Assembly (NCBI GenBank): GCA_947472645.1
Contig: CANJBQ010000003.1
Coordinates: 62,001-126,000, forward strand
Source of the DNA: Burkholderiaceae bacterium
GTDB lineage: Bacteria > Pseudomonadota > Gammaproteobacteria > Burkholderiales > Burkholderiaceae
Reading direction: 5' to 3'
Length of the DNA: 64,000 nt
Under the pieces are notes generated by a model. It had not been told where the DNA came from. It did no database searches and worked only from the letters and a program-made list of their open reading frames with translations. Positions within the stretch are counted from its first letter, which is position 1; every line of letters begins with the position of its first letter. Both the position numbers and the translations under genes were made by a program. Positions 39,118-50,098 of the stretch are shown here, piece by piece.

Positions 39118-42100
39118 ATGCCTAAGCGTAGCGATATAGAAAGTATTTTAATTATTGGTGCTGGTCCAATTGTGATTGGTCAAGCATGTGAGTTTGATTA
39201 TTCCGGAGCTCAGGCTTGTAAGGCTCTGAGAGATGAAGGTTTTAAAGTCATTTTAGTTAATAGCAATCCTGCCACCATCATGACAGACCCTGAGATGGCT
39301 GATGTGACTTATATCGAGCCTATCACTTGGGAAGTATTAGAGCGCATTATTGAGAAAGAGCAGCCAGACGCCATTTTGCCAACGATGGGTGGTCAAACAG
39401 CACTCAACTGTGCCTTAGATTTATTCCGCAATGGGATATTAGAAAAATACAATTGCGAATTGATTGGGGCATCACCTCAAGCGATTGATAAGGCCGAAGA
39501 TCGTCAAAAATTTAAAGAGGCGATGACCCGTATTGGTCTTGGTTCAGCCAAATCGGATGTTGCCCACTCTTGGGAAGAAGCGCAACAAGTTCAGCAGAAG
39601 ATTTCAAAGGAAACCGGTGGAAATGGTTATCCCGTCATTATTCGACCATCATTTACGATGGGCGGTTCTGGCGGAGGTATTGCCTATAATCGGCAAGAAT
39701 TTGAAGAGATTTGTAAGCGTGGTTTAGATTTGTCCCCAACTCATGAACTATTAATTGAAGAGTCTTTGTTGGGTTGGAAAGAATATGAGATGGAAGTCGT
39801 TCGCGACCGAAATGATAATTGCATTATCGTTTGCTCCATTGAGAACCTTGATCCAATGGGAGTTCATACGGGTGATTCCATCACGGTAGCTCCTGCCCAG
39901 ACCTTAACGGATCGGGAATACCAGATCATGCGTAATGCATCAATTGCTGTTTTACGGGAAATTGGTGTGGATACCGGTGGTTCAAATGTTCAGTTTGCGG
40001 TTAATCCAATCGATGGGCGCATGATTGTCATAGAAATGAATCCAAGAGTTTCAAGGTCCTCCGCACTAGCATCTAAAGCAACGGGCTTTCCGATAGCTAA
40101 AATCGCGGCCAAATTAGCGGTTGGATTTACTTTAGATGAATTGCAAAATGAAATTACTGGTGGGGCAACACCGGCTTCATTCGAACCTTCTATAGATTAC
40201 GTTGTGACAAAAGTACCAAGGTTTGCCTTTGAAAAATTTCCAGAGGCTGATAAGCACTTAACAACACAAATGAAATCAGTTGGGGAAGTCATGGCGATTG
40301 GCCGTACTTTTCAGGAGTCTTTACAAAAAGCTTTACGTGGCTTAGAGGTAGGTGTTGATGGGTTAGATGAAAAAACTACCGATATGGACGAGGTGATTGC
40401 AGAAATTAAAGCTCCAGGTCCGGAACGAATTTGGTATGTTGGTGACGCATTTCGTTTAGGAATGAGTTTAGATGAAGTGCACGAACATACTTCTATTGAT
40501 CCTTGGTTTTTAATTCAGATTCAGGAAATTATTGAGTTAGAAAATGTGATCGCTAAAAGGTCCTTAGCTTCTTTGAACGAAGTAGAGTTGCGATTTGTTA
40601 AACAAAAAGGATTTTCAGATCGTCGTTTGGCCAAATTAATGATCTCCAATCCAGCCATGGTGCGTCAGCGCCGTCATGAATTGGGGATACGTCCAATTTA
40701 TAAGAGGGTTGACACTTGTGCCGCAGAATTTTCGACGAATACCGCGTATATGTATTCAACGTATGAAAATGCACAAGGTGTTTGCGAATCAAATCCTACC
40801 GTACGAAAAAAAATCATGGTTTTAGGTGGTGGACCTAATCGTATAGGTCAAGGTATTGAATTTGATTATTGTTGTGTTCATGCAGCTCTTGCGATGCGTG
40901 AAGACGGTTATGAAACGATTATGGTGAACTGTAATCCTGAGACTGTTTCCACAGACTATGACACATCTGATCGCTTGTATTTTGAATCATTAACCCTGGA
41001 AGATGTTTTAGAAATCGTTGCCCTTGAGAAGCCTTTAGGTGTCATTGTTCAATATGGTGGGCAAACTCCGCTCAAGTTAGCGTTAGATTTAGAAGCCAAT
41101 GGAGTACCGATAATAGGTACTTCTCCAGATATGATTGACGCCGCTGAAGATCGTGAGCGTTTTCAAAAATTACTGAATGATTTGAAATTAAGACAGCCCC
41201 CAAATCGAACCGCAAGAACCGAAGAAGAGGCGCTTACTTTAGCCTTAGAAATTGGTTATCCTTTAGTGGTTCGACCTTCTTATGTCCTTGGTGGAAGGGC
41301 GATGGAGATTGTTAATGATGGGACAGATCTACAGCGATATATGCGCGAAGCGGTCAAAGTCTCGCACGATTCCCCGGTTTTGCTTGATCGCTTCTTGAAT
41401 GAGGCTATTGAATGTGACGTAGATTGTATAAGTGATGGCCAACGAGTGTTCATTGGTGGTGTCATGGAGCATGTTGAGCAAGCGGGAGTGCATTCGGGTG
41501 ATTCTGCTTGTTCCTTACCTCCGTATACTCTTTCAAAGGCAACGGTTCAGGAACTAAGACGACAAACTCAAGAGATGGCAAAGGGTTTGCATGTTGTAGG
41601 TTTGATGAATGTACAGTTTGCTATCCAGCAAATTGATGGACAAGATGTTGTCTTTGTTCTCGAGGTCAATCCAAGGGCTTCTCGGACAGTTCCATTTGTG
41701 TCTAAAGCGACTGGTTTACAACTAGCTAAAATTGCAGCACGTTGCATGGTTGGACAATCATTAGATCAACAAAAAATTGGTGACGAGGTAATTCCTAATT
41801 ACTACTCCGTCAAAGAGGCGGTATTCCCTTTTAATAAATTCCCTGGAGTTGACCCCATATTAGGCCCTGAAATGCGCTCTACGGGAGAGGTGATGGGTGT
41901 TGGTAAAACATTTGGCGAGGCCTTGTTTAAGTCCCAGTTAGCAGCCAGTTCACTGTTGCCAAGTAGTGGAACGGTACTTCTTTCTGTTAAAAATAGTGAT
42001 AAACCAAAAGCGGTTGAAGTGGCAAAAATGCTGCATGGGATGGGTTATCCGATTGTGGCTACAAAAGGAACGGCTAAGGCGATTGAAGCCGCTGGTATTC

Positions 42101-42369
42101 CGGTGCGTTTTGTGAATAAGGTAAAAGAAGGTCGGCCTGATATTGTGGACCTCATTAAGAATGGTGAAATAACCTTAGTATTTACAACGGTTGATGAGAA
42201 TCGTAGTGAGATTGCAGACTCTAGATCGATTCGAACAACATCACAATCTAACCGAGTCACTTACTACACAACCATTAGTGCTGCCTTAGCAGCTTTACAG
42301 GGACTTCGTGCAATTAATGAGCTTGAGGTTTATGATTTGCAAAGTTTGCATCAGTCTTTACAATCATAA
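39118..42369 (+). CDS. carB: Carbamoyl-phosphate synthase large subunit
   Basis: A 1083-aa synthase with two homologous ATP-grasp halves (about 1-400 and 555-935), an oligomerisation segment between them, and a C-terminal MGS-like allosteric domain (from about 940). Markers are [54 protein letters not shown] and [15 protein letters not shown]. It makes carbamoyl phosphate from bicarbonate, ammonia and 2 ATP. The full length is intact. The greA gene follows after 31 nt, the standard betaproteobacterial order. Confidence 0.97.
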   Translation: MPKRSDIESILIIGAGPIVIGQACEFDYSGAQACKALRDEGFKVILVNSNPATIMTDPEMADVTYIEPITWEVLERIIEKEQPDAILPTMGGQTALNCALDLFRNGILEKYNCELIGASPQAIDKAEDRQKFKEAMTRIGLGSAKSDVAHSWEEAQQVQQKISKETGGNGYPVIIRPSFTMGGSGGGIAYNRQEFEEICKRGLDLSPTHELLIEESLLGWKEYEMEVVRDRNDNCIIVCSIENLDPMGVHTGDSITVAPAQTLTDREYQIMRNASIAVLREIGVDTGGSNVQFAVNPIDGRMIVIEMNPRVSRSSALASKATGFPIAKIAAKLAVGFTLDELQNEITGGATPASFEPSIDYVVTKVPRFAFEKFPEADKHLTTQMKSVGEVMAIGRTFQESLQKALRGLEVGVDGLDEKTTDMDEVIAEIKAPGPERIWYVGDAFRLGMSLDEVHEHTSIDPWFLIQIQEIIELENVIAKRSLASLNEVELRFVKQKGFSDRRLAKLMISNPAMVRQRRHELGIRPIYKRVDTCAAEFSTNTAYMYSTYENAQGVCESNPTVRKKIMVLGGGPNRIGQGIEFDYCCVHAALAMREDGYETIMVNCNPETVSTDYDTSDRLYFESLTLEDVLEIVALEKPLGVIVQYGGQTPLKLALDLEANGVPIIGTSPDMIDAAEDRERFQKLLNDLKLRQPPNRTARTEEEALTLALEIGYPLVVRPSYVLGGRAMEIVNDGTDLQRYMREAVKVSHDSPVLLDRFLNEAIECDVDCISDGQRVFIGGVMEHVEQAGVHSGDSACSLPPYTLSKATVQELRRQTQEMAKGLHVVGLMNVQFAIQQIDGQDVVFVLEVNPRASRTVPFVSKATGLQLAKIAARCMVGQSLDQQKIGDEVIPNYYSVKEAVFPFNKFPGVDPILGPEMRSTGEVMGVGKTFGEALFKSQLAASSLLPSSGTVLLSVKNSDKPKAVEVAKMLHGMGYPIVATKGTAKAIEAAGIPVRFVNKVKEGRPDIVDLIKNGEITLVFTTVDENRSEIADSRSIRTTSQSNRVTYYTTISAALAALQGLRAINELEVYDLQSLHQSLQS

Positions 42370-42400
42370 TTATTTTTCTAGTTGAGTACATAAGCATAAT

Positions 42401-42877
42401 ATGAGCACAATCCCTATTACAAAAATTGGCGCTGAGCGTTTAAAAGAAGAGCTACAACGTTTGAAGTCTGTTGAGCGTCCAGCAGTTATAAATGCAATTT
42501 CTGAGGCTCGCGCCCAAGGTGACTTATCTGAAAATGCGGAGTATGACGCCGCAAAAGAGAAGCAGGCCTTTATTGAGGGGCGTATTAAAGAGGTTGAGAG
42601 TAAGCTTGCGCAAGCCCAAATTATTGATCCTGCATTGATTGACGCTGACGGTAAAATTGTTTTTGGTGCCACGGTGGATTTAGAAAATCTTGAGGACGGC
42701 ACGAAGATGACTTATCAGATTGTTGGCGATGATGAAGCTGATATTGAAGTTAATAAAGTTTCCATTAGTTCTCCGATAGCTAGAGCTTTAATTCGTAAAG
42801 AGGCGGGTGATGTGGTTAAAGTCTTCACTCCTGGCGGCGAGCGTGAAGTAGAGATTATTGCAGTTCAATATATTTGA
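42401..42877 (+). CDS. greA: Transcription elongation factor GreA
   Basis: A 158-aa factor that rescues backtracked RNA polymerase by stimulating transcript cleavage. The N-terminal coiled coil carries the tip acidic motif [16 protein letters not shown], and the C-terminal FKBP-like domain contains [16 protein letters not shown]. The length is exactly typical. It is co-transcribed with carAB and followed immediately by a DUF4149 gene. Confidence 0.97.
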   Translation: MSTIPITKIGAERLKEELQRLKSVERPAVINAISEARAQGDLSENAEYDAAKEKQAFIEGRIKEVESKLAQAQIIDPALIDADGKIVFGATVDLENLEDGTKMTYQIVGDDEADIEVNKVSISSPIARALIRKEAGDVVKVFTPGGEREVEIIAVQYI

Positions 42878-42879
42878 AA

Positions 42880-43362
42880 ATGCTAGACGCTCCTGATGTT
42901 CCAAAGTCACAGAGGGTATTTTTAATTTTTTCGGGCCTCTTATTTGGCGGATTAGCGACGATTGGGTTTTTAGTAACCCCTTCGCTATTTCATGTTTTGG
43001 ACGATAAGCAAGTTGCTGGCATGATTGCTGGTGAAATATTTAAAAATACCAGCTTTTTTAGTTTGATCATCTCTTTATTTTTATTGATTTACTCCAACCT
43101 ATTGGTCAAGCGTGGCTTTATGCAATTTCGACGGATACGTTGGCTCTTATTTATTTGTATTGTGTTGACTTTAATTGGCACCTTTATTATTCAACCCATG
43201 ATGAGTGAGTGGAGAGAGATAGCGCTTAACAATGGAGCACCTGTGATGCAATCATCCTATGCAACACGTTTTGGATTGTTTCATCAGATCTCTAGTGCGA
43301 TGTTCACTATTGAGGTGGTGCTTTATTTGTGGGTGTTTTGGACGGCTTCAAAGCCCCGTTGA
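42880..43362 (+). CDS. DUF4149 membrane protein
   Basis: A 160-aa protein with four hydrophobic helices (about residues 15-35, 50-75, 85-105 and 135-155). The GLLFGGLATIGFLVTPSLFHVL segment and the end loop ATRFGLFHQISSAMF fit the DUF4149/TMEM205-like family, found downstream of greA in many betaproteobacteria. ATG 42880 is used; a TTG at 42874 overlapping the greA stop would add two residues. The function is unknown. Confidence 0.82.
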   Translation: MLDAPDVPKSQRVFLIFSGLLFGGLATIGFLVTPSLFHVLDDKQVAGMIAGEIFKNTSFFSLIISLFLLIYSNLLVKRGFMQFRRIRWLLFICIVLTLIGTFIIQPMMSEWREIALNNGAPVMQSSYATRFGLFHQISSAMFTIEVVLYLWVFWTASKPR

Positions 43363-43375
43363 TTGCCAAAAGGGT

Positions 43376-43873
43376 TTAGCCGAGTTGTCTTTTTTTGGTG
43401 CTTTTTTGACGTGGTTTGACACGTTTAATTTGACCACCAGCAGCGACTCTTTCATTCCCTAGAACTTTGGTAGCAATCGCTTTGGGACGTTTTTGAGGAT
43501 TTCGTGTAAATTTTTTGACCATAACGGTCCGAGGTTTACCAAAGCCATCCTCATTCCGAGTAGTTTTACGAGAAGTTGTTGTTTTTTCAGGTTTTTTTAA
43601 GTTAGGTCTATAGATGACGAGTAGTTTGCCTATGTGCTGCACTTTGGCAGCACGCAGTTTTTCACAAATCATTTCATAGATAGCTAAACGGGACTCACGA
43701 TCGTCACCAAGTACTCTGATTTTGATGAGTTCATGTGAAGATAGAGCAATTTCTGCCTCTTTTAAAACTCCTGGAGTGAGGCCGTCATTACCAATCATTA
43801 CCGTTGGTGAAATGGTATGGGCTTTTGAGCGTAAATCTGCTCGTGTGGTTGAATCAAGTTCTAAAATAGTCAT
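43376..43873 (-). CDS. yhbY: CRS1-YhbY domain RNA-binding protein
   Basis: A 165-aa protein. Residues 1-97 form a YhbY/CRM RNA-binding domain (LRSKAHTISPTVMIGNDGLTPGVLKEAEIALSSHELIKIRVLG) linked in E. coli to 50S subunit assembly. A strongly basic, low-complexity tail of about 65 residues (TTTSRKTTRNEDG..., ending KPRQKSTKKRQLG) follows, which the E. coli protein lacks. It is divergent from rlmE, itself an rRNA methyltransferase, a conserved and functionally coherent pairing. Confidence 0.88.
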   Translation of the reverse strand: MTILELDSTTRADLRSKAHTISPTVMIGNDGLTPGVLKEAEIALSSHELIKIRVLGDDRESRLAIYEMICEKLRAAKVQHIGKLLVIYRPNLKKPEKTTTSRKTTRNEDGFGKPRTVMVKKFTRNPQKRPKAIATKVLGNERVAAGGQIKRVKPRQKSTKKRQLG

Positions 43874-43927
43874 AACTAGGTATTATCGCTGACTTAACCC
43901 TTAACAGAAAGCATTTTCGAAAGCAAA

Positions 43928-44605
43928 GTGGCTAAAAATAAATTTAATAAAGATTGGCTTCAAGATCACTTAAATGATCCATATGTAAAAATGGCTCAAA
44001 AAGATGGTTATCGAGCACGCGCCGCCTATAAATTAAAAGAAATAGACGATCAAGATCATTTAATTAAAGCGGGCATGACCATTGTCGACTTGGGAAGTGC
44101 CCCAGGTAGTTGGAGTCAATATGCCAGAAATCGGTTAGTTGAATTTGGTCAAAAAAATGCTCAAATTGCCTCAGGTAAACCAGATGGAAAGATTGTAGCT
44201 ATCGACCTTTTGCCGATGGAAGCGATTGCGGATGTTACCTTTTTGCTAGGAGACTTTCGTGAAGAATCTATTCTTCTTGAGCTAGAGAGGGCCATTTTTC
44301 AGGATTTACGTCAAGAAAAACAAAAGGTTGACCTTGTTTTGTCCGATATGGCACCAAATCTATCTGGAGTGGCAATGGCGGATGCAGCGCGAATGGGAAA
44401 TTTGGCAGAGTTAGCCTTAGAATTCTCCCAATTGCATTTAAAAGATGATGGAGCCTTACTTATTAAATGTTTTCATGGCAGTGGGTATAGCCAGATTGTG
44501 GAGTCATTTAAGAAGGTTTTTCGAGTAGTTGCACCCAGAAAACCTGCCGCCTCTAGAACACGGTCTGCAGAAACCTTTCTACTAGGGAGGTTTTTAAAAA
44601 AGTAA
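43928..44605 (+). CDS. rlmE: 23S rRNA (uridine-2552) 2'-O-methyltransferase
   Basis: A 225-aa RrmJ/FtsJ-type enzyme. Catalytic K-D-K-E elements are visible: [14 protein letters not shown] (first Lys), [11 protein letters not shown] (Asp) and LLIKCFHG (second Lys); the SAM loop is [15 protein letters not shown]. It methylates U2552 late in 50S assembly. The start is GTG 43928, matching the family N-terminus [14 protein letters not shown]. It precedes ftsH, as in E. coli and most proteobacteria. Confidence 0.94.
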   Translation: MAKNKFNKDWLQDHLNDPYVKMAQKDGYRARAAYKLKEIDDQDHLIKAGMTIVDLGSAPGSWSQYARNRLVEFGQKNAQIASGKPDGKIVAIDLLPMEAIADVTFLLGDFREESILLELERAIFQDLRQEKQKVDLVLSDMAPNLSGVAMADAARMGNLAELALEFSQLHLKDDGALLIKCFHGSGYSQIVESFKKVFRVVAPRKPAASRTRSAETFLLGRFLKK

Positions 44606-44626
44606 GTGCACGAACTTTAAATCTAA

Positions 44627-44650
44627 GCTATTGTATTCATTGACAATAGC
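44627..44650. repeat. Inverted repeat in the rlmE-ftsH gap
   Basis: GCTATTGT (44627-44634) and ACAATAGC (44643-44650) form a perfect 8-bp stem with an 8-nt loop, followed by CTGTTTT. It could be a weak terminator for rlmE. A TTGACA at 44640-44645 runs through its right arm, with AAGAAT at 44663-44668 (17-bp spacing) as a possible -10, so it could equally be an operator over an ftsH promoter. Confidence 0.4.
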
Positions 44651-44762
44651 CTGTTTTGAGTAAAGAATAGAGTAATTATATTTTTAACTAAGCACTTGAA
44701 AATGTAGGGTAGAAGAATTATCTACACTATATGAACCGAATGAATCGGATTTTGGAGAAATT

Positions 44763-46643
44763 TTGAATAATCAAATGATGCAAAAAATCGGCATATGGCT
44801 GATTGTGGCTTTGGTAGTATTTACTTTTTTTAAACAGTTTGACAAGCCCAGCGCTCAGAATCAAGTGACATATTCCCAGTTTATGGATGATGCCAAGTCT
44901 GGAAAAGTCAAACGTGTTGATGTTCAGGGTCGGATACTTCAAGTCACAGGAAATGACGGCAATCGTTACAACATTATTTCTCCAGGCGATATTTGGATGG
45001 TTGGCGATCTCATGAAGTTCGGCGTTCAAGTCACCGGTAAAGCCGAGGATGAGCCAAATGCATTAGTTTCAGCGCTCTATTATTTAGGCCCTACATTACT
45101 TATTATTGGTTTTTGGTTTTTTATGATGCGCCAAATGCAAGGTGGCGGCAAAGGTGGCGCCTTTTCTTTTGGTAAATCAAAGGCAAGATTGATCGATGAA
45201 AATAGTAACTCTGTGAATTTCGGTGACGTTGCTGGTTGTGATGAGGCCAAGTCGGAAGTTTCTGAGCTAGTTGATTTTTTAAAAGACCCATCCAAGTTTC
45301 AAAAATTAGGTGGTCGTATTCCTCGCGGTGTTCTCCTTGTAGGGCCTCCAGGAACTGGTAAAACATTATTGGCAAGAGCGATTGCTGGAGAAGCTAAAGT
45401 CCCATTTTTTTCAATTTCAGGATCTGATTTTGTTGAGATGTTTGTTGGTGTGGGCGCTGCTCGCGTGAGAGATATGTTTGAAAACGCCAAAAAACAAGCC
45501 CCTTGCATCATCTTTATTGACGAGATAGATGCGGTAGGTCGTCATCGTGGTGCTGGCACTGGTGGTGGTAATGACGAACGTGAGCAAACACTGAATCAGA
45601 TGTTAGTTGAGATGGATGGATTTGAGGCCAATAGTGGAGTGATCGTGATTGCCGCCACGAACCGTTCAGATGTTCTTGATAAAGCTTTACTGCGCCCTGG
45701 ACGCTTTGATCGTCAAGTTTTTGTTGGATTGCCAGACATACGTGGTCGTGAGCAAATTATTAAAGTCCATATGCGTAAAGTTCCGATTAATGCCGATGTG
45801 GACGCTGCTGTATTAGCGCGTGGTACACCAGGCTTTTCCGGCGCTGATTTGGCTAATTTAGTGAATGAGGCTGCACTGTTTGCCGCACGTCGTAATAAGC
45901 GTGCAGTTGACATGAGTGACTTTGAAGATGCTAAAGATAAGATTTATATGGGGCCAGAGCGTAAGTCAGCCGTTATGCGAGAAGATGAGCGTCGTAATAC
46001 GGCCTATCATGAATCTGGCCACGCGGTAGTTGCTAAGTTGCTTCCTAAGGCTGACCCTGTTCATAAAGTAACGATCATGCCTCGAGGTATGGCATTAGGT
46101 GTAACATGGCAATTGCCTGAATTTGACCGCGTCAATTTGTATAAAGACCGAATGCTAGAAGACTTAGCTATTTTATTTGGTGGTCGTGCTGCTGAGGAAG
46201 TATTTTTAAACTCAATGAGTACTGGTGCATCGAATGACTTTGAACGAGCAACAAAGATGGCTCGCGACATGGTTACACGCTATGGTATGAGCGAGTCTCT
46301 TGGAACGATGGTGTATGTAGATACGGAATCCGAAAGTATTTTTGGCCGCATGAATTCCAAAACGGTTTCTGAAGCAACGCAACAAAAAGTGGATGCTGAA
46401 ATTCGTTCACTGGTTGATACTCAATATGGCGTTGCTAAAAAATTGCTTGAGGGTAATCGCGATAAAGTTGAAGCGATGGTCACAGCTTTGTTGGAGTGGG
46501 AAACCTTGGATGCTGATCAGGTCAATGACATTATGGATGGTAATCCACCGCGTCCACCCAAAGTACCAGACCCGGTAAATACAACGATTGGTGATGGTGG
46601 TACTCCAACACCCGCCCAAGGCAGCACTCCAGCAACGGTTTAA
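44763..46643 (+). CDS. ftsH: ATP-dependent zinc metalloprotease FtsH
   Basis: A 626-aa membrane-anchored AAA+ protease that degrades misfolded membrane proteins and regulators. Two helices (about residues 8-23 and 105-122) flank a periplasmic domain. Walker A is GPPGTGKT (194-201), Walker [11 protein letters not shown], and the second region of homology ends in RPGRFDRQ. The zinc site is HESGH (416-420). TTG 44763 is the start, with GGAGAAAT upstream. The C-terminal tail is Pro/Thr-rich. It is 2 nt before folP. Confidence 0.97.
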   Translation: MNNQMMQKIGIWLIVALVVFTFFKQFDKPSAQNQVTYSQFMDDAKSGKVKRVDVQGRILQVTGNDGNRYNIISPGDIWMVGDLMKFGVQVTGKAEDEPNALVSALYYLGPTLLIIGFWFFMMRQMQGGGKGGAFSFGKSKARLIDENSNSVNFGDVAGCDEAKSEVSELVDFLKDPSKFQKLGGRIPRGVLLVGPPGTGKTLLARAIAGEAKVPFFSISGSDFVEMFVGVGAARVRDMFENAKKQAPCIIFIDEIDAVGRHRGAGTGGGNDEREQTLNQMLVEMDGFEANSGVIVIAATNRSDVLDKALLRPGRFDRQVFVGLPDIRGREQIIKVHMRKVPINADVDAAVLARGTPGFSGADLANLVNEAALFAARRNKRAVDMSDFEDAKDKIYMGPERKSAVMREDERRNTAYHESGHAVVAKLLPKADPVHKVTIMPRGMALGVTWQLPEFDRVNLYKDRMLEDLAILFGGRAAEEVFLNSMSTGASNDFERATKMARDMVTRYGMSESLGTMVYVDTESESIFGRMNSKTVSEATQQKVDAEIRSLVDTQYGVAKKLLEGNRDKVEAMVTALLEWETLDADQVNDIMDGNPPRPPKVPDPVNTTIGDGGTPTPAQGSTPATV

Positions 46644-46645
46644 AG

Positions 46646-47536
46646 ATGGTTGAATTATTCAAGCCCGCGGCATGGCGCTGCGGGCGTTTTTATTTTGATT
46701 GGCAAAAAAATCCTGCTCCGGTAGTCATGGGAATCTTAAATATCACCCCAGACTCTTTTTCTGATGGTGGTAACTATCTTGACCCCGATAAAGCCTTGGC
46801 TCATGCATTTCAGATGATTCAGGATGGCGTACAGATTATTGATATTGGAGGTGAGTCGACGAAGCCAGGGGTTGCTCCAACTAGCGCTCAAGAAGAGCAA
46901 GATCGTGTTTTACCGATCTTAGAAAAGCTTCAGTCCGCCGGTGTTGCCCTTTCAATTGATACTTATAAAGCTGAAACAATGCAGCTTGCATTATCGATTG
47001 GGGTCGATATTTTGAATGATATTCAAGGCTTTCAAAATCCACAGAAAATCTCTATTGCAGCATCTTCTAAAGATGTAGGTCTTTGTATCATGCATATGCA
47101 AAATCAACCACAAAACATGCAGATACAGCCACACTATGAGGATGTTATTAGTGAGATTAGTCAATTCTTAAAAAGTAAGGTGGACTATTTATCTTCTCAC
47201 GGGATCGCTTCTGAGAGAATTGCAATTGATCCGGGCTTTGGTTTTGGAAAATCAACAGAGCACAACTTGCGTCTATTACATCGGCTTGGTCAAATTGAGC
47301 GATCTGGCAATGCATTATTGGTGGGTTTGTCCAGAAAAAAAACACTCGCGAAAGTTTTAGGATCACTTTCTGCAGATCGCACGATAGCTAGCGTATCTGC
47401 GGCCTTATTGGCTGTAGACAGAGGTGCTAACGTGATTCGGGTACATGATGTCAAGTCAACTGTTGAGGCAATGAAGGTGTGGACAGCGATGCATTTAGAG
47501 GGGCTTGATACAACTCAGACTAAAATCTCATCATGA
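46646..47536 (+). CDS. folP: Dihydropteroate synthase
   Basis: A 296-aa TIM-barrel enzyme that joins pterin pyrophosphate and p-aminobenzoate in folate synthesis, the sulfonamide target. Conserved: [16 protein letters not shown] (pyrophosphate loop), [20 protein letters not shown], and [14 protein letters not shown]. It is 2 nt after ftsH and overlaps glmM by 4 nt. The ftsH-folP-glmM order is conserved across proteobacteria. Confidence 0.96.
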   Translation: MVELFKPAAWRCGRFYFDWQKNPAPVVMGILNITPDSFSDGGNYLDPDKALAHAFQMIQDGVQIIDIGGESTKPGVAPTSAQEEQDRVLPILEKLQSAGVALSIDTYKAETMQLALSIGVDILNDIQGFQNPQKISIAASSKDVGLCIMHMQNQPQNMQIQPHYEDVISEISQFLKSKVDYLSSHGIASERIAIDPGFGFGKSTEHNLRLLHRLGQIERSGNALLVGLSRKKTLAKVLGSLSADRTIASVSAALLAVDRGANVIRVHDVKSTVEAMKVWTAMHLEGLDTTQTKISS

Positions 47537-48873
47537 CAAAAAAATATTTTGGAACGGATGGAATTCGGGGGGAAGTTGGCGAGTTTCCAATTACGCCTGA
47601 CTTTGTTATGCGGTTAGGTTATGCCGCAGGAAAAGTATTCACAAAACAGTGGGGTGGTCATGGACGTCCTACGGTACTGATCGGTAAAGATACAAGAATC
47701 TCAGGGTACATGTTGGAGTCCGCACTGGAGGCAGGTTTTGCTTCTGCTGGAGTAGATGTTGTTTTGTGTGGTCCTATGCCGACTCCTGGAGTTGCTTACT
47801 TAACCACGGCACTTCGATTGACCGCTGGGGTAGTGATTTCAGCTTCCCATAATCCTTATCAAGATAATGGGATTAAATTCTTTTCAGCGTTGGGTGACAA
47901 ACTTCCAGATGCAATCGAAATTCAAATTGAAGAAATGTTGGATGAACCTTTTCAATGTGCAACTTCTATTGATATGGGTAAGGTTAGACGTCTTGATGAT
48001 GCAGCTGGTAGGTATATTGAATTTTGCAAAAGCACTTTTCCAAATCAACTTGACTTACACCAATTAAAGCTTGTCGTAGATTGTGCCAACGGCGCCTCTT
48101 ATCATATTGCCCCGAATGTTTTTCATGAGCTTGGAGCGGATGTGATTGCTATTGGTAATCAACCTAACGGCATCAATATCAATGATGGTTATGGGGCTAC
48201 ATCACCGCAAGCTTGTATGGATAGGGTAATTGAAACTCAAGCTGATTACGGGATTGCTCTAGATGGCGATGCCGATCGCTTGCAAATGATTGACGCGCAG
48301 GGGCGGTTATTTAATGGTGATGAGTTGCTCTATTTGGTCGCAAAAGATCGTATTGAATCTGGCAAAGAGGTACGTGGAGCTGTGGGTACTTTGATGACCA
48401 ATATTGCGATTGAGAAGGGGTTTAAAAATTTAGGGATCCCTTTTGAAAGAGCTGCGGTAGGAGATCGTTACGTATTAGAAAAGCTCAAAGCAAATGGTTG
48501 GATGATGGGCGGGGAAGGCTCTGGCCATCTTATCTTTTTAGATCAACATACCACTGGCGATGGGATTGTGGCTGCACTACAAGTTTTAGCGACGGTTCGA
48601 AGAAGTCATATCTCGATCAGTGAGCGCTTAGCAGATATTCAATTATTTCCACAAGTACTGATTAATATTCGTTATAAAAAAGAGTATGAATGGAAGACTG
48701 ATCCTGCGTTGATAGATATTCAAGAAACGGTACAAAAAGAACTCGCTGAGAATGGCCGTTTATTAATCAGGGCGTCTGGAACTGAGCCAGTTTTACGAGT
48801 CATGGTTGAGGCAAAAACCCAAGAATTAGCGCAACGTTGTGCACAACAGATAGCCGATAGGGTGCCGGCGTAA
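47533..48873 (+). CDS. glmM: Phosphoglucosamine mutase
   Basis: A 446-aa enzyme that interconverts glucosamine-6-P and glucosamine-1-P for UDP-GlcNAc synthesis. The phospho-serine is S105 in [17 protein letters not shown]; the Mg site is [12 protein letters not shown], the sugar-binding loop GGEGSGH, and the phosphate-binding loop [14 protein letters not shown]. All are intact and the length is standard. The start overlaps folP by 4 nt. The pst genes follow after a 126-bp gap with their own PhoB site. Confidence 0.97.
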   Translation: MTKKYFGTDGIRGEVGEFPITPDFVMRLGYAAGKVFTKQWGGHGRPTVLIGKDTRISGYMLESALEAGFASAGVDVVLCGPMPTPGVAYLTTALRLTAGVVISASHNPYQDNGIKFFSALGDKLPDAIEIQIEEMLDEPFQCATSIDMGKVRRLDDAAGRYIEFCKSTFPNQLDLHQLKLVVDCANGASYHIAPNVFHELGADVIAIGNQPNGININDGYGATSPQACMDRVIETQADYGIALDGDADRLQMIDAQGRLFNGDELLYLVAKDRIESGKEVRGAVGTLMTNIAIEKGFKNLGIPFERAAVGDRYVLEKLKANGWMMGGEGSGHLIFLDQHTTGDGIVAALQVLATVRRSHISISERLADIQLFPQVLINIRYKKEYEWKTDPALIDIQETVQKELAENGRLLIRASGTEPVLRVMVEAKTQELAQRCAQQIADRVPA

Positions 48874-48928
48874 TTATAAGTAATTGATTTTTAAAGTATT
48901 TAATATATAAATATGTCATTGTGAAGTT

Positions 48929-48962
48929 TTGTCATATTTCCCTCACATTAGACCATTAAAGT
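48929..48962 (+). promoter_or_regulatory. PhoB box and -10 element of pstS
   Basis: TTGTCAT-ATTT-CCCTCAC (48929-48946) matches the 7+4+7 layout of the Pho box (CTGTCAT-AWAW-CTGTCAY) at 6/7 and 5/7 positions. Exactly 10 nt later stands TAAAGT (48957-48962) as a -10, the spacing of E. coli phoA-type promoters. A further ATGTCAT at 48913-48919 is out of 11-bp phase. The expected start is near 48969, 31 nt before pstS. Confidence 0.7.
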
Positions 48963-48999
48963 TCTAGTAAGTCATATGACTTTTAACTGCGAGGAATTT

Positions 49000-50025
49000 A
49001 TGAATAAAAGTTTAATTCAACTTATAACTATCGGATCTCTGATCACTGCCTCCTTCAGTGTTGGCGCTGTAGACATTACTGGCGCAGGATCTTCTTTTAT
49101 GGCCCCAGTAGTAACGAAATGGGCTGAAGCTTACAAAAAGATTTCTGGAACTAGTGTGAATTATGCTTCCATTGGATCTGGTGGCGGCATTAAACAAATT
49201 CGTGAAAAAACAATTGATTTTGGTGCGACGGATGGTCCCTTAAAAGGTCCTGATCTCGAAAAAGATGGCATGGTTCAATTTCCAGCTATCGTTGGTGGGG
49301 TAGTTCCGGTCATTAACGTTGAGGGTATTAAGCCCAATGATTTAAAGTTGACGGGTGAAATCTTAGCCCTGATTTTTTCTGGTGATGTTAATAACTGGAA
49401 TGCTGCGCAAATTGCCGCTTTAAATCCAGGTGTGAAGTTACCTGACCAGGCGATTACCGTGGTAACTCGTTCGGATTCATCAGGCACAACAAACATCTTT
49501 ACAGATTATTTATCAAAAACTAGTAAAAGATGGGCTGATTCAGTTGGTTCTGGCACTTCAGTCAAATGGCCTGCGATGTCTACAGTTGGTGGTAAGGGTA
49601 ACGAAGGTATATCTGCCAACGTAACACGAGTTAAAGGTTCAATTGGTTATGTTGAATTTGCTTATGCAAAGATTAACAAGATGACTACGGTTCAACTTAA
49701 AAATGCTGATGGTAAATTTGTTACTCCTAGCTTAGCTGGATTTAAAGCTGCAGCAGCAGGCGCAAACTGGTCTTCAACGCCAGGCATGGGTATTTTTATT
49801 ACGAATCAGCCTGGAGCTACATCATGGCCAATTACTGGTGGAACATTCATTTTGGTTTACAAAAATCCAAGTGATAAAGCTAAAGGTGCAGAAACTTTAA
49901 AGTTTTTTGAGTGGGCATTTAAAAATGGCGATGATATTGCAACTGAATTAGAGTACGTTGCTTTACCGGATAATGTCACTGATTACATTGCTAAGAATGT
50001 ATGGTCTAACGTTGTAACTAAGTAA
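49000..50025 (+). CDS. pstS: Phosphate ABC transporter, periplasmic binding protein
   Basis: A 341-aa protein with a signal peptide ending near SVGA (residue 23). VDITGAGSSFMAPVVTKWAEAYKK and the phosphate loop TVVTRSDSSGTTNIFTDYL are the classic PstS signatures. It captures phosphate with high affinity for PstCAB. The start is ATG 49000, with GAGGAA 3-4 nt upstream; an in-frame ATG at 48976 lacks a site and would spoil the signal peptide. A strong stem-loop follows the gene. Confidence 0.96.
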   Translation: MNKSLIQLITIGSLITASFSVGAVDITGAGSSFMAPVVTKWAEAYKKISGTSVNYASIGSGGGIKQIREKTIDFGATDGPLKGPDLEKDGMVQFPAIVGGVVPVINVEGIKPNDLKLTGEILALIFSGDVNNWNAAQIAALNPGVKLPDQAITVVTRSDSSGTTNIFTDYLSKTSKRWADSVGSGTSVKWPAMSTVGGKGNEGISANVTRVKGSIGYVEFAYAKINKMTTVQLKNADGKFVTPSLAGFKAAAAGANWSSTPGMGIFITNQPGATSWPITGGTFILVYKNPSDKAKGAETLKFFEWAFKNGDDIATELEYVALPDNVTDYIAKNVWSNVVTK

Positions 50026-50032
50026 TATATAC

Positions 50033-50060
50033 CCCCCTTAAAGGGTGACTTTTAAGGGGG
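50033..50060. repeat. GC-rich stem-loop between pstS and pstC
   Basis: CCCCCTTAAA (50033-50042) pairs perfectly with TTTAAGGGGG (50051-50060), an 8-nt loop between. No T-tract follows, so it is not a full intrinsic terminator. It sits 7 nt after the pstS stop. Such hairpins can stabilise the 3' end of a processed upstream message or cause partial termination, which would raise PstS over the membrane subunits. Confidence 0.8.
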
Positions 50061-50098
50061 AATATGGATGGCTATTCTGCCTATTTGATGGATGAGAT

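Noticed and set aside
44695..44730. A sigma32 heat-shock promoter (CTTGAA) before ftsH
   Set aside because: No CCCCAT-like -10 follows at 13-15 nt.
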